A DNA stretch of 58,622 nt from Oscillibacter valericigenes (lineage in GTDB: Bacteria; Bacillota; Clostridia; Oscillospirales; Oscillospiraceae): positions 1 to 58,622 of the forward strand of contig NZ_JAFBIS010000016.1 of the NCBI RefSeq assembly GCF_021531435.1, given 5' to 3'. Positions within the stretch are counted from its first letter, which is position 1, and each line of letters opens with the position of its first letter. The position numbers were made by a program, and so were the translations under genes. Below are positions 1 to 8,679 of the stretch, piece by piece. A model generated the notes under the pieces. It saw only the letters and a program-made list of their open reading frames with translations. It made no database searches and was not told the DNA's origin.

Positions 1-179
1 CCCCGAAAGCCCCCACCCGGAAGTCCCGGACATCCGCCCGGCCCGCCGGGGACGCAGCTCCCCACCGCAAGTCCCGTTCCTCCAAGGAAAACCGCCCCAA
101 GCCGCGGACTGATCCCTACGCTCACAGCCGCCCGGTGAAAAAGGGCAAGGGCTCTTTCCGTAAGAAAGAGCAGTCGTGA
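1..179 (+). CDS. 3' end of a protein with a very basic tail (candidate YlxQ/L7Ae-like)
   Basis: The frame is open from the window edge to a TGA at 177-179, giving about 58 residues rich in Lys, Arg, Pro and Ser and ending in KKGKGSFRKKEQS. No folded domain is visible. In Firmicutes the gene just before infB is usually the L7Ae-like ribosomal protein YlxQ, preceded by ylxR and nusA, so this could be its extended tail. That is inferred from gene order only. Its 5' end lies outside the window. Confidence 0.5.
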   Translation, partial: PKAPTRKSRTSARPAGDAAPHRKSRSSKENRPKPRTDPYAHSRPVKKGKGSFRKKEQS

Positions 180-242
180 GCGCATGACATAAAAATTCCC
201 GGCACGGGCTCAACCCCCGCTGCCTTAACGAGGTGTATTTGA

Positions 243-2597
243 TTGGGTATGGAAAAATACAGAGTGCATGAGGTGGCCAAGGACTTCGGCCTTCCCACCA
301 AGACCATTACCGAGATTTTGACGAAATACGTGGCCGCGCCCAAGAACCATATGCAGGTCCTGAGCGACCATGAGCTTTCCGTGATTTTTGACTATCTGAC
401 CCAGCACAACCAGGTCTCCGGCATTCAGGCGATCTTCGCAGACACCTATCAGGCGCAGCCCAAGGCCCCGGAGACTCCCGCCAAGCCCGCTGAAAAGGCG
501 GCCGAGAAGCCCGCTGCCGCGCCCAAGCAGCAGGCAGAGGCTCCCCGGAAGGATGCCGCTTCCAAGCAGCAGGAGCCTGCGCAGTCCGCCAAGCCTGTGC
601 AGCCCACTACCCGCGTCCCCCAGAAGAAGATCGTGGACACCCGCAAGGGCGGCGACGTGAACCTGGCCAAGTACGATGAACGCCTGGAGGACCTGGGCGG
701 CGAGCGCGGTCAGCGGATGCAGCAGAAGGGCGGCAAGGAGAAGTTCCGCAACAACCAGCGCAAGGGCGGCATGACCTTCTCCAACAAGCGCAAGCAGGAT
801 GAGGCCGAGAAAATGCGCCGTCTCCAGCTGGAGATCGCCAAAAAAGCCCCCGTCAAAGTCCAGATCCCCGATGAAATTTCCGTCGGCGAGCTGGCCAGCC
901 GCATGAAGAAAACCGGCGCCGAGGTGGTCAAGTGCCTGATGAAGAACGGCGTCATGGCCTCTCTGAGCCAGATGATCGACTTCGACACCGCCGCCATCAT
1001 CGCCGAGGAAATGGGCTGCAAGGTGGAGAAGGAAGTCGTCGTCACCATTGAGGAGAAGCTCATCGACGTCTCCGAGGACCGGCCCGAGGACCTGGTTCCC
1101 CGCGCCCCTGTCGTCGTGGTCATGGGCCACGTCGACCACGGCAAGACCTCCCTGCTGGACGCCGTGCGGAACACCAACGTGGCCGCGGGCGAGGCCGGCG
1201 GCATCACCCAGCACATCGGCGCCTATCAGGTGCAGATCAATGGAAAGCCCATCACCTTCCTGGATACCCCGGGCCATGAGGCGTTCACCTCCATGCGTGC
1301 CCGCGGCGCCATGATCACCGATATTGCTATTTTGATGGTGGCGGCGGACGACGGCATCATGCCCCAGACCGTGGAGTCCATCAACCACGCCAAGGCAGCA
1401 AACATCCCCATTATCGTCGCCATCAACAAAATTGATAAAGAAAACGCCAACCCCGACCGCGTCCTCCAGCAGCTGACCGAGTACGGCCTGGTGCCCGAGG
1501 ACTGGGGCGGCGACACCATCTGCTGCAAGATCTCCGCCAAGAAGAACATCGGCATCGACAACCTGCTGGAAAACCTGGTGCTGCTGGCCGAGATTCAGGA
1601 GCTGAAGGCCAACCCCAACCGCGCCGGCCAGGGCACTGTTATCGAGGCCCGTCTGGACAAGGGCCGTGGCCCCGTTGCCACGCTGCTGGTGCAGAACGGC
1701 ACTTTGAAGCAGGGTGACATCATCATCGCCGGCACCGCCGTGGGCCGTGTCCGCACCATGCTGGATTACAAGGGCAACCGCCTGACCGAGGCCGGTCCCT
1801 CCGTCCCCGTGGAGATTGCGGGCCTCAGCGAAGCCCCCACTGCCGGCAGTCCCTTCTTCGCCGTGGCTGACGAGCGCATGGCCCGTGAGCTGGTGGAGCA
1901 GCGCAAGGCCGAGGAAAAGGCCAAGGCCGCCGCGCCCGTGCAGAAGGTATCTCTGGAGAACCTGTTCGACCAGATCCAGGCCGGCGAGCGCAAGGAGCTG
2001 GCCCTGATCGTCAAGGCCGACGTCCAGGGCTCCGTGGAGGCGGTAAAATCCTCTCTGGAGAAGCTCAGCAACGACGAAGTCAACGTCCGGGTCATCCACG
2101 GCGGCGTGGGCGCCATCAACGAGTCCGACGTCATGCTGGCCGCGTCCTCTAACGCTATCATCGTGGGCTTCAACGTCCGCCCCGACGCCGCCGCCCGTGA
2201 CGGCGCGGCCCGACAGAACGTGGATATGCGGATGTACCGCGTCATCTATGACTGCATCGACGAGATCACCGCCGCCATGAAGGGCATGCTGGCGCCCAAG
2301 TACCGAGAGGTGGTGCTGGGCCACGCGGAGGTCCGCCAGACCTACAAGGTCTCCGGCGTGGGCACCATCGCCGGCTGCTACGTCCAGGACGGCAAGATCG
2401 TCCGCTCCTGCTCCGTCCGTGTGGTCCGGGACGGCATCGTCATCCATGAGGGCAGTCTGGCCTCCCTGAAGCGGTTCAAGGACGACGCCAAGGAGGTCGT
2501 CCAGCGCTTCGAGTGCGGCCTGACCATCGAGAAGTTCAACGACATCAAGGAGGGCGACATCATCGAAGCCTTCACCATGGAGGAAATCCCCCAGTAA
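243..2597 (+). CDS. infB: Translation initiation factor IF-2
   Basis: IF-2 is the GTPase that brings initiator fMet-tRNA to the 30S subunit and promotes subunit joining. The 784-residue protein has an N-terminal IF2_N helical domain (about 4-55), a long Ala/Pro/Lys/Gln-rich linker, a second IF2_N domain (about 215-265), then the GTPase with P-loop GHVDHGKT (295-302), DTPGH (341-345) and NKID (395-398). Domains II, III and the fMet-binding C1/C2 domains follow. I chose the TTG at 243 because GAGGTG at 230-235 sits 7 bases upstream; the ATG at 249 is 13 bases away and is the alternative. The last 45 bp of the gene are duplicated downstream. Confidence 0.98.
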   Translation: MGMEKYRVHEVAKDFGLPTKTITEILTKYVAAPKNHMQVLSDHELSVIFDYLTQHNQVSGIQAIFADTYQAQPKAPETPAKPAEKAAEKPAAAPKQQAEAPRKDAASKQQEPAQSAKPVQPTTRVPQKKIVDTRKGGDVNLAKYDERLEDLGGERGQRMQQKGGKEKFRNNQRKGGMTFSNKRKQDEAEKMRRLQLEIAKKAPVKVQIPDEISVGELASRMKKTGAEVVKCLMKNGVMASLSQMIDFDTAAIIAEEMGCKVEKEVVVTIEEKLIDVSEDRPEDLVPRAPVVVVMGHVDHGKTSLLDAVRNTNVAAGEAGGITQHIGAYQVQINGKPITFLDTPGHEAFTSMRARGAMITDIAILMVAADDGIMPQTVESINHAKAANIPIIVAINKIDKENANPDRVLQQLTEYGLVPEDWGGDTICCKISAKKNIGIDNLLENLVLLAEIQELKANPNRAGQGTVIEARLDKGRGPVATLLVQNGTLKQGDIIIAGTAVGRVRTMLDYKGNRLTEAGPSVPVEIAGLSEAPTAGSPFFAVADERMARELVEQRKAEEKAKAAAPVQKVSLENLFDQIQAGERKELALIVKADVQGSVEAVKSSLEKLSNDEVNVRVIHGGVGAINESDVMLAASSNAIIVGFNVRPDAAARDGAARQNVDMRMYRVIYDCIDEITAAMKGMLAPKYREVVLGHAEVRQTYKVSGVGTIAGCYVQDGKIVRSCSVRVVRDGIVIHEGSLASLKRFKDDAKEVVQRFECGLTIEKFNDIKEGDIIEAFTMEEIPQ

Positions 2598-2814
2598 CCG
2601 CAGCCGTTTTTCTTCCGCATTTGCCTCCCCTGTCGCCTTCCCGCGCCGCAAAGCGGCGCCCCGCGTCAGCGGGTCCAAGCGTTTTGCGCAGCAAAACCTT
2701 GCCGGAGGCGGGCTCCGCCTGCCGAGGATTTTTGACCGGGTCCCCATGAAAACCCGTTTTCATGGGCCAGGCGACATCATCGAAGCCTTCACCATGGAGG
2801 AAATCCCCCAGTAA
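2553..2814 (+). repeat. 45-bp direct repeat of the infB 3' end flanking 172 bp
   Basis: Positions 2553-2597, the last 45 bp of infB including its TAA, recur base for base at 2770-2814. The flanking bases differ on both sides, so the repeat is exactly 45 bp with an offset of 217 bp. The second copy is out of any gene context and can only be a remnant. This suggests an insertion or recombination event at the infB stop codon. Confidence 0.95.
2598..2769. other. Hairpin-rich intergenic insert
   Basis: This segment lies between the two copies of the infB end and codes for nothing recognisable. It is a string of short perfect palindromes: GCGCCGC-AAA-GCGGCGC near 2644-2660, CCGC-GTCA-GCGG, GTTTTGC-GCA-GCAAAAC, AGGCGG-GCT-CCGCCT, and an 11-bp stem CCCATGAAAAC/GTTTTCATGGG at about 2743-2766. 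The first palindrome recurs at 2873-2889, just before rbfA. The structure resembles REP/BOX-type intergenic repeats. Confidence 0.7.
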
Positions 2815-2825
2815 TGGACACAATA

Positions 2826-2859
2826 GGGGCGGCGACCGCGTCGCCGCCCCTGGTTTTTT
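2826..2859 (+). terminator. Rho-independent terminator between infB and rbfA
   Basis: An 11-bp perfect GC-rich stem (2826-2836 with 2840-2850) and a 3-base loop are followed by TGGTTTTTT. It lies inside what is normally one continuous translation operon and could uncouple rbfA-nrnA-truB-ribF from infB. Confidence 0.85.
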
Positions 2860-2917
2860 CGTGAATATCCCTGCGCCGCAAAGCGGCGCGATTCCTCATT
2901 CAAAGGAGGTCATCCCT

Positions 2918-3310
2918 ATGCCCAGCAACCGAATCGGCCGCATCAACGAAGAGATCCAGCGGGAACTGTCCGACCAGTTCCGCCGCTTGAAAGACCCCCG
3001 CGTCTCCTCCGGCATGGTCTCCATCACCCGGGTGGACACCACCGGCGACCTGCGCTACGCCCGCATCTACGTCAGCGCCCTGGACAAGAGCCAGGAAAAA
3101 GAAGTCTTAAAGGGCCTAAAATCCGCCGCCGGCTTCCTCCGGCGGGAGCTCGGCCGCGCCCTGCAGCTCCGCTACACCCCGGAGCTGCAGTTCATCCCCG
3201 ATGACTCCATCCAGCACGGCGCCCACATTCTGGAGATGCTGCGGGACCCCAACCAGGTCAAGCCCGTGAACCCGGACAACGACGCCGTCCTGCCGGACGA
3301 GGAGGCGTGA
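2918..3310 (+). CDS. rbfA: 30S ribosome-binding factor RbfA
   Basis: RbfA is a small KH-like protein that binds immature 30S subunits and helps mature the 5' end of 16S rRNA. The 130-residue product starts MPSNRIGRINEEIQREL and has the family pattern LKDPRV, VDTTGDLRYARIYVS and a terminal LRYTPELQFIPDDS segment. The ATG at 2918 follows a near-perfect AAAGGAGGT at 2902-2910. An upstream in-frame extension exists, but it runs through the duplicated infB remnant and the terminator and has no ribosome site, so I rejected it. Only 3 bases separate the gene from nrnA. Confidence 0.97.
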   Translation: MPSNRIGRINEEIQRELSDQFRRLKDPRVSSGMVSITRVDTTGDLRYARIYVSALDKSQEKEVLKGLKSAAGFLRRELGRALQLRYTPELQFIPDDSIQHGAHILEMLRDPNQVKPVNPDNDAVLPDEEA

Positions 3311-3313
3311 GCC

Positions 3314-4270
3314 ATGCTGACTGTCTCCGAGACCGCCGAATTGCTGCGGAGCTTTGACAATGTGCTTATTCTCACCCACGTCCGCCCCGACGGCGACACC
3401 GTGGGCTGTGCCGCCGCCCTGTGCGCCGGGCTGCGGGCCCTGGGCAAGACCGCGTACCTGCTGCCCAACCCGGAGCTGACAGACACCGTGGGCCCCTACG
3501 CCGCGCCCTATGCAGCCCCAGCGGGGTTCGTGCCGGACAAGGTGGTCTCCACGGACATCGCCACCACCGGACTTTTCCCGGAAAACGCCAAGCCCTACGC
3601 CGGGCGGGTGGACCTGGCCATCGACCACCACCCCTCTTTTGAGCACTTCGGCAAGGCCAATATCGTCCGCCCGGAGGCCGCCGCCTGTGCGGAGCTGCTG
3701 TACGACATTCTGGCCTCCCTGGGCCCCATCACGCCGGAGATCGCCCTGCCGCTGTACGTGGGCGTCTCCACGGACACCGGCTGCTTCGCCTACGCCAACA
3801 CCACCGCCGATACCCACGCGGTGGCGGCGGCGCTGCTGCGCACCGGCATTGACTACAAGACCGTCAACAAGGTGTTCTTCCGCACAAAATCCCGGAAGCG
3901 GATGCAGCTGGAGGGCGCCATGATGAACGACTGCGAGTTTTACGACCACAACCGGGTGGCCATCCTCTCCGTCCCCCGCTCCCTGATGGAGCGTTTCCAG
4001 GCCACGGAGACTGACGCCGAGGACCTCTCCGCCCTGGGCGCCCAGATCGAGGGCGTGGACTGCGCCGTTACCATGCGGGAGCTGCGGCCGGATGTGTGGA
4101 AGCTGTCCCTGCGCACCGGCGACCGGGTCAACGCCACGGACGTCTGCCGTCTTCTGGGAGGCGGCGGCCACCGGGCCGCGGCGGGCGCTACCATCGAGGG
4201 CCCCTGGGCCGACTGCAAGGAGCGCGTCCTGAACGCCATCGCCCAAAACGTGCCCGACTTCACCAGATAA
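3314..4270 (+). CDS. nrnA: DHH-family nanoRNase/pAp phosphatase
   Basis: NrnA-type DHH/DHHA1 phosphoesterases degrade 2-5 nt oligoribonucleotides and dephosphorylate 3'-phosphoadenosine 5'-phosphate, using Mn2+ in the cytosol. The 318-residue protein shows HVRPDGDTVG near residue 17, the signature DHH (IDHHPSFEHFG) near 98-107, and the C-terminal DHHA1 motif GGGGHRAAAGA near 280. Position between rbfA and truB is typical of Firmicutes. pAp hydrolysis would tie in with sulfur assimilation, although no sulfate-activation genes are visible here. Confidence 0.95.
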   Translation: MLTVSETAELLRSFDNVLILTHVRPDGDTVGCAAALCAGLRALGKTAYLLPNPELTDTVGPYAAPYAAPAGFVPDKVVSTDIATTGLFPENAKPYAGRVDLAIDHHPSFEHFGKANIVRPEAAACAELLYDILASLGPITPEIALPLYVGVSTDTGCFAYANTTADTHAVAAALLRTGIDYKTVNKVFFRTKSRKRMQLEGAMMNDCEFYDHNRVAILSVPRSLMERFQATETDAEDLSALGAQIEGVDCAVTMRELRPDVWKLSLRTGDRVNATDVCRLLGGGGHRAAAGATIEGPWADCKERVLNAIAQNVPDFTR

Positions 4271-4294
4271 GTCCCGAACAAAGGAGAGCCTCCC

Positions 4295-5161
4295 ATGCCC
4301 AACGGAATCCTCATCATCGACAAGCCCCAGAATTGGACCTCCATGGACGTCTGCGCCAAGATCCGGGGCATCCTCCATGAAAAGCGGGTAGGCCACGGCG
4401 GCACCCTGGACCCCATGGCCACCGGCGTCCTGCCGGTGTTCGTGGGACAGGCCACCCGCGCCGTGGAGTTCGCGGAGAACAGCCGCAAGGAATACGTGGC
4501 GGGCCTGCGCCTGGGCCAGGTGACGGACACCCAGGACGTCACCGGCGAGACGTTGGAGACCCGCCCCGTCACCGCCTCCCGCCGGGACGTGGAAGCCGCC
4601 CTTGGATGCTTCCGGGGGGACATTCAGCAGATACCTCCCATGTACTCCGCCATCAAGATCGGCGGCCAGAAGCTCTACGACCTGGCGAGGCGCGGAAAAG
4701 AAGTCGAGCGCAGGCCCCGCCCCGTCACCATCTACGAGCTGGAGCTGCTGGAGCAGGCCGGCGAGACGGATTACCTTTTCCGCTGCGTCTGTTCCAAGGG
4801 CACCTACATCCGCACCCTCTGCCACGACATCGGGCAGACCCTCGGCTGCGGCGGCACGCTGTACAGCCTCCGCCGCACCATGGCGGCGGGCTATACCACC
4901 GCCCAGGCCCACACCCTGGAGGAGGTCCAGGAGCACGGCGAATCCCTTCTCCAGCCTGTTGACACGTTATTCGCCCAGTATCCCGCCTACACTGTCCCCT
5001 CCGCCGGGAAGGAAAACCGTGTCCGCAACGGCGGCGCCATCACGGACGCTTCCCTGCCCGACGGCACCTACCGGGTCTACGGCAAAAACGGGGATTTCCT
5101 ATGTCTTTCCCGTGCCGAGCACGGCACGCTGACATCCATCAAGAACTTCTTTGGAGCGTAA
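4295..5161 (+). CDS. truB: tRNA pseudouridine-55 synthase
   Basis: TruB isomerises U55 in the T-loop of nearly all tRNAs. The 288-residue protein opens with GILIIDKPQNWTS and carries the catalytic motif GGTLDPMATGVLP with the nucleophile Asp at residue 39. KGTYIRTLCHDIG near 170 is the conserved second motif. The start is the ATG after AAAGGAG. The stop overlaps the ribosome-binding region of ribF, so the two are probably translationally coupled. Confidence 0.97.
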   Translation: MPNGILIIDKPQNWTSMDVCAKIRGILHEKRVGHGGTLDPMATGVLPVFVGQATRAVEFAENSRKEYVAGLRLGQVTDTQDVTGETLETRPVTASRRDVEAALGCFRGDIQQIPPMYSAIKIGGQKLYDLARRGKEVERRPRPVTIYELELLEQAGETDYLFRCVCSKGTYIRTLCHDIGQTLGCGGTLYSLRRTMAAGYTTAQAHTLEEVQEHGESLLQPVDTLFAQYPAYTVPSAGKENRVRNGGAITDASLPDGTYRVYGKNGDFLCLSRAEHGTLTSIKNFFGA

Positions 5162-5162
5162 C

Positions 5163-6059
5163 ATGAAAGAGAGAGTCATTGCCTTGGGCTTCTTTGACGG
5201 GGTCCATCTGGGCCACGCCGCCCTGCTCCGCCGGACAGCGGAGGAAGCCGCCGCCCGGGGCGTCACCCCGGCGGTGTTCACCTTTGACCGGGTGCCGAAG
5301 GAGGTCCTCACCGGCATTCCCTGCCCCCTCATCAATTCCCCGGAGGACCGGGCCGACCTGGTGCGCCGCCTCTACGGCATCCGGGACGTCATCATGGTTC
5401 CCTTCGACGACGAGATGCGGACCACCAGCTGGGAGGATTTCGTCACGAAAATTCTGGTGGAGCGCTACCACGCCGTCCACCTGGTGGCGGGCCACGACCA
5501 CCACTTCGGCCATAAAAATCAGGGCTCCCCGGAGCTTCTGGTGCAAAAGTGCGCGGAGCTGGGCCTTGGCTGCGACATCATCCCCAAGGTGGAGGTCGGC
5601 GGCATCACCGTCAGCTCCACCTACATCCGCCGCCTGGTGGAGCTGGGGCAGATCGAGCGGGCCAACCGCTTCCTGGGCCACCCCCATACCCTGACCCAGA
5701 CGGTGCGCCATGGCCGTCGAATCGGCCGCACCATCGGTATCCCCACGGTGAACCTGACGGCGCCGCCCCACGTGCTGGTCCCCAGCCACGGCGTCTACGC
5801 CACCCGGGTATACCTGCCCGATGGCACCTCCTATCCCGCCGTCACCAACGTGGGCACCCGTCCCACGGTGAACAACGGCACGGACGTCACGGTGGAGGCC
5901 TGGCTCCTGGACTTTGACGGCGACCTGTACGGCCAGACGGTCCGGGTGGAGTTCTACCACCACATCCGGGATGAGATCCGCTTCGACTCCCTGGACGCTC
6001 TGAAGGCGGAGATCACCCGGAACGCCGAGACCACCCGCCAATACTTCGCTTCTCTGTAA
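5163..6059 (+). CDS. ribF: Bifunctional riboflavin kinase / FAD synthetase
   Basis: RibF converts riboflavin to FMN and then FAD. The 298-residue protein has the N-terminal nucleotidyltransferase fold with GFFDGVHLGH (8-17), GHDHHFGHKNQG, and STYIRRLVELG, followed by the kinase domain with GRTIGIPTVNL and NVGTRPTVN. I chose the ATG at 5163, which has GGAG at 5153-5156 six bases upstream and lies one base after the truB stop. An in-frame TTG at 5151 lacks a ribosome site. It is the last gene of the operon and is followed by a strong terminator. Confidence 0.97.
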   Translation: MKERVIALGFFDGVHLGHAALLRRTAEEAAARGVTPAVFTFDRVPKEVLTGIPCPLINSPEDRADLVRRLYGIRDVIMVPFDDEMRTTSWEDFVTKILVERYHAVHLVAGHDHHFGHKNQGSPELLVQKCAELGLGCDIIPKVEVGGITVSSTYIRRLVELGQIERANRFLGHPHTLTQTVRHGRRIGRTIGIPTVNLTAPPHVLVPSHGVYATRVYLPDGTSYPAVTNVGTRPTVNNGTDVTVEAWLLDFDGDLYGQTVRVEFYHHIRDEIRFDSLDALKAEITRNAETTRQYFASL

Positions 6060-6065
6060 TACGGC

Positions 6066-6097
6066 AAAAGGCAGACGCTTCCGCGTCTGCCTTTTTT
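6066..6097 (+). terminator. Terminator after ribF
   Basis: A 13-bp perfect stem (6066-6078 with 6083-6095), TTCC loop and a run of six T. It ends the infB/ribF operon. The A-run on the other side also lets it act for the convergent minus-strand gene that stops at 6099. Confidence 0.92.
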
Positions 6098-6098
6098 C

Positions 6099-6371
6099 CT
6101 ACATCAGCGCCACGATGAGCCAGATGAGCCCGATGGCCCCCGCGCCCATCAGGGTGTACACCGCCGGGCTCAGCTCCCGCCACACCCGGCTGAACTTTCC
6201 GTGGTCGCCTCCGGCGTAGTTCCGGGCCACCCGCCGGGCCTCCTCCACCAGCTCCCGGGAGGTCACGCCCTCCCCGGCGGCGTCGTTCCGCACGATAAAA
6301 ATAGCCTGCTCGAAAAACCGCTGGTCGGGGGAATCCACCACGACTACCCGTCTGGAAATACCTTTCACCAT
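6099..6371 (-). CDS. Small tail-anchored hypothetical protein
   Basis: The 90-residue product starts MVKGISRRVVVVDSPD, has a mixed charged middle (FFEQAIFIVRNDA, VTSRELVEEARRVA) and ends in a single hydrophobic segment, GAGAIGLIWLIVALM, directly at the C terminus. This is a tail-anchor layout with the bulk in the cytosol. The start is set by AGGAGG 8 bases upstream; another ATG nearer that site opens a different frame. I do not recognise the family. It lies downstream of spoIIE in the same direction, which is only weak evidence of a link. Confidence 0.65.
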   Translation of the reverse strand: MVKGISRRVVVVDSPDQRFFEQAIFIVRNDAAGEGVTSRELVEEARRVARNYAGGDHGKFSRVWRELSPAVYTLMGAGAIGLIWLIVALM

Positions 6372-6450
6372 CGTCCATGCCTCCTGCGTGTTTGATACTT
6401 CCATTTTTCCGCGCCGCCTGGAAGTTTATACTGCTTCTCCCGGAAAAATC

Positions 6451-8487
6451 TCACACCTTCCGCTTTTCCTCCGCCCGGTACAGCACCTGGATGCCGCAGT
6501 CATCCTGGAGCTTCTCCCGGCGGATGCTCTCCGACAAAATCAGCCCCGCCAGGGCCTGGGGGTCCTCCCCCTCCCAGCCCGCCAGCAGGTCCTGGAGCCA
6601 CTCGTCCCGGCCGGGGTCGGTCACGCCGTCGGAAACCATCACCGCGAAGCCGCCGGGCTCCAGCCGCAGCCGGGTCACATCCGGCGATGCCGGGCCGCCC
6701 CGGAGTCCCGCGGGCAGGCTGGCCCCGGTGATCCGCCGCACGGTGCCGCCCTTTTTCAGGTAGCTGGGGGCCGCGCCGTACTTGTAAAACGCCAGGTCTC
6801 CCGTGGCGGGCTGGAACACGCACAGGTCAATGGTGGTAAAGCTGCCCGTGTCCGCCCCCCGGAGGGCCATGGCGGAGTTCAGGGTCTTCATGGCCGCCTC
6901 CGGGGCGATGCCCGCCTCCAGGAACTGCTGCAGCAGGCGGCAGGTCAGGGCGGACTCCTTCCGGGCGGGTTCGCCGCTGCCCATGCCGTCGGCCAGCAGC
7001 AGGCACCACTGCCCCGCCTCCGTCTGGAAGGACGTCACGGTGTCGCCGCAGACGGTCTCCCCCTCCTTGGGCCGCAGGGCGGCCCCCACCCGGCAGGCAA
7101 AGGCCCCTTCCCCGGCGGTGGGGACAGCCTCCCCCAGCCCGGCGGCGGTGGCGGTCAGAAGCTCGCTGAGCTGGGCATACTGACCCTGGGCGCTGCGCCG
7201 GGTCTCCTCCAGCTGCCGCCGGTACTGCCGCCGCAGCAGGAAGGCGGACAGCTCCCCGTTCACCGCCGTGATGAACTCCGTCAGGTGGATGCAGCGGTCG
7301 GAGAAATGCTTGGGCAAGTCCTTGGCCATCATCCGTCCCCGCTCCAGCATCAGGGGCGTGGCGTCATTCATGGCGTTGAAGGTACCGGTGTACTCCCGCT
7401 GCCAGCAGAGGTCACACAGGGCGCAGCCCCGGCACACCCGCTCCGCCGCCCGGTCAAAGATGATGGCGGGGTTCTCCTCATTGGTTTTGGGCGTCCGGCC
7501 CATGCTGTCGTACAGCTCCCGCAGGGCCCCCGCAGCCTTTGTCAGCCGCTCCTTGAGCTGCTGCCCGGCGGAGGCCGGGTTGCCGGCCTCCTGCCGCTTC
7601 ACCCGCTTTCCGCCGAACAGACGCCCCGGCAGGAGCAGGAACAGTCCCGCTCCAATGGCTGCCTCCAGCACCAGCGGCTCCGCCAGAGGCTCCGTGGATG
7701 GCAGCAGGCTCACCAGGGACGCCGCCAAAAACGCCAGCGCCGCCTCTCCCCGGCGCCGCGGCGCGCACTTCCCCGCCAACAGCCCCGCAAGACCCAGGCC
7801 CGCGGCGAATACGCCGCTGCTTGTCCCGGCGCACAGGTCCGCCGTCAGGCCTAGGCCCAGGCCCGCCGCGGCCCCCGCCAGGGCGCCCCGCTCGTAGGCG
7901 GTGTAGAGCAGCAGAACGCACAGCAGCGTCCGTCCCACGGAGACCCCCAGCACCTCCAGGTCCGCCAGTGCCAAAATCAGTGCCGCCGCCAGGAACAGCA
8001 GGCCATCAGGGGCGGACCGCCCCTCCTCTGGCCGGAACACCGGGCAGAAGAACCAGGCGGCGGCCCCCGTCAGGCCGGCGGCGGCCAGACAGGGCGTCAG
8101 GTGCCGCAGGGGTGACAGGGACTGGAGGACGTAGATGCCCCCCACCGCCAGGAACAGCCCCGCCGCCGTCACCGCCGCCACGCCGGGCCGGGTCAGCTTT
8201 TGGCTGCCCTGAAAGGCAGTGGCCGCGGTAAGAATCAGCACCCCCGTCGCCAGAAACGGCAGGGCGCCGGCAAAGTCCATGAACAGCAGCGCCCCCAGTC
8301 CGGCTCCCGTCAGGGCGGCGGCGCCGTTCATCCCCGGTCCCGCTGCCGCCACCAGCCCCAGGGCAAAGGGCGCGTAGCCCCCCGGCGTCTGGCTGGCGGT
8401 CAGTGCCGCAGCCAGAAAGAACCGCGTTCCCAAGGCCAGCAGCTTCGCCGACTGCTCTTTTCCCAATGTGATCGGACCGTGTTCCAC
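6451..8487 (-). CDS. spoIIE: Stage II sporulation protein E (PP2C serine phosphatase)
   Basis: SpoIIE dephosphorylates SpoIIAA in the forespore and so releases sigma F; it also sits at the polar septum. The 678-residue protein has about ten hydrophobic segments in its first 260 residues, a linker with a Cys cluster (CRGCALCDLC) and a C-terminal PP2C domain with CGDTVTSF, LLADGMGSGEPA (metal-binding Asp), and VMVSDGVTDP. It is shorter than the roughly 800-830 residues of Bacillus SpoIIE, mainly in the central region. Start is GTG, with GGGAGG 8 bases upstream. It indicates a spore former. Confidence 0.92.
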   Translation of the reverse strand: MEHGPITLGKEQSAKLLALGTRFFLAAALTASQTPGGYAPFALGLVAAAGPGMNGAAALTGAGLGALLFMDFAGALPFLATGVLILTAATAFQGSQKLTRPGVAAVTAAGLFLAVGGIYVLQSLSPLRHLTPCLAAAGLTGAAAWFFCPVFRPEEGRSAPDGLLFLAAALILALADLEVLGVSVGRTLLCVLLLYTAYERGALAGAAAGLGLGLTADLCAGTSSGVFAAGLGLAGLLAGKCAPRRRGEAALAFLAASLVSLLPSTEPLAEPLVLEAAIGAGLFLLLPGRLFGGKRVKRQEAGNPASAGQQLKERLTKAAGALRELYDSMGRTPKTNEENPAIIFDRAAERVCRGCALCDLCWQREYTGTFNAMNDATPLMLERGRMMAKDLPKHFSDRCIHLTEFITAVNGELSAFLLRRQYRRQLEETRRSAQGQYAQLSELLTATAAGLGEAVPTAGEGAFACRVGAALRPKEGETVCGDTVTSFQTEAGQWCLLLADGMGSGEPARKESALTCRLLQQFLEAGIAPEAAMKTLNSAMALRGADTGSFTTIDLCVFQPATGDLAFYKYGAAPSYLKKGGTVRRITGASLPAGLRGGPASPDVTRLRLEPGGFAVMVSDGVTDPGRDEWLQDLLAGWEGEDPQALAGLILSESIRREKLQDDCGIQVLYRAEEKRKV

Positions 8488-8614
8488 AGCTTGTCCCTCC
8501 CGCAGTGATGGTTTTCCATCATTTTACAGGAGTTTCCTGAAAAATCCCGTCGGGAAATGTTCCCGCCGCTTTTCCCATCAGTTCGGCTCCAGTTCGGCTC
8601 CCGCCCTGAAAGAG

Positions 8615-8643
8615 TGGACTTTTCCTCCTTTTCATGGTATGAT
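8615..8643 (+). promoter_or_regulatory. Sigma-A promoter of the dus-sigma-anti-sigma operon
   Basis: TGGACT (8615-8620), a 17-base spacer and TATGAT (8638-8643). It lies 37 bases before the dus start codon. The rest of 8488-8679 shows nothing else of note. Confidence 0.75.
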
Positions 8644-8679
8644 ACAAAAATACGAATCTCTCAGAAAGGAGCGCCGCCC

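Noticed and set aside
225..2747. An 840-codon open frame on the minus strand across infB
   Set aside because: It mirrors the GC-rich infB codons. Its product is a low-complexity Gly/Leu/His/Asp string, there is no ribosome site, and IF-2 motifs are unmistakable on the plus strand. The same applies to long antisense frames over tex, trmFO, topA, lysS, the sulfatase and ftsK.
2762..2917. A longer rbfA beginning upstream
   Set aside because: The extension would translate the duplicated infB remnant in another frame and run through the terminator. The ATG at 2918 has a near-perfect ribosome site.
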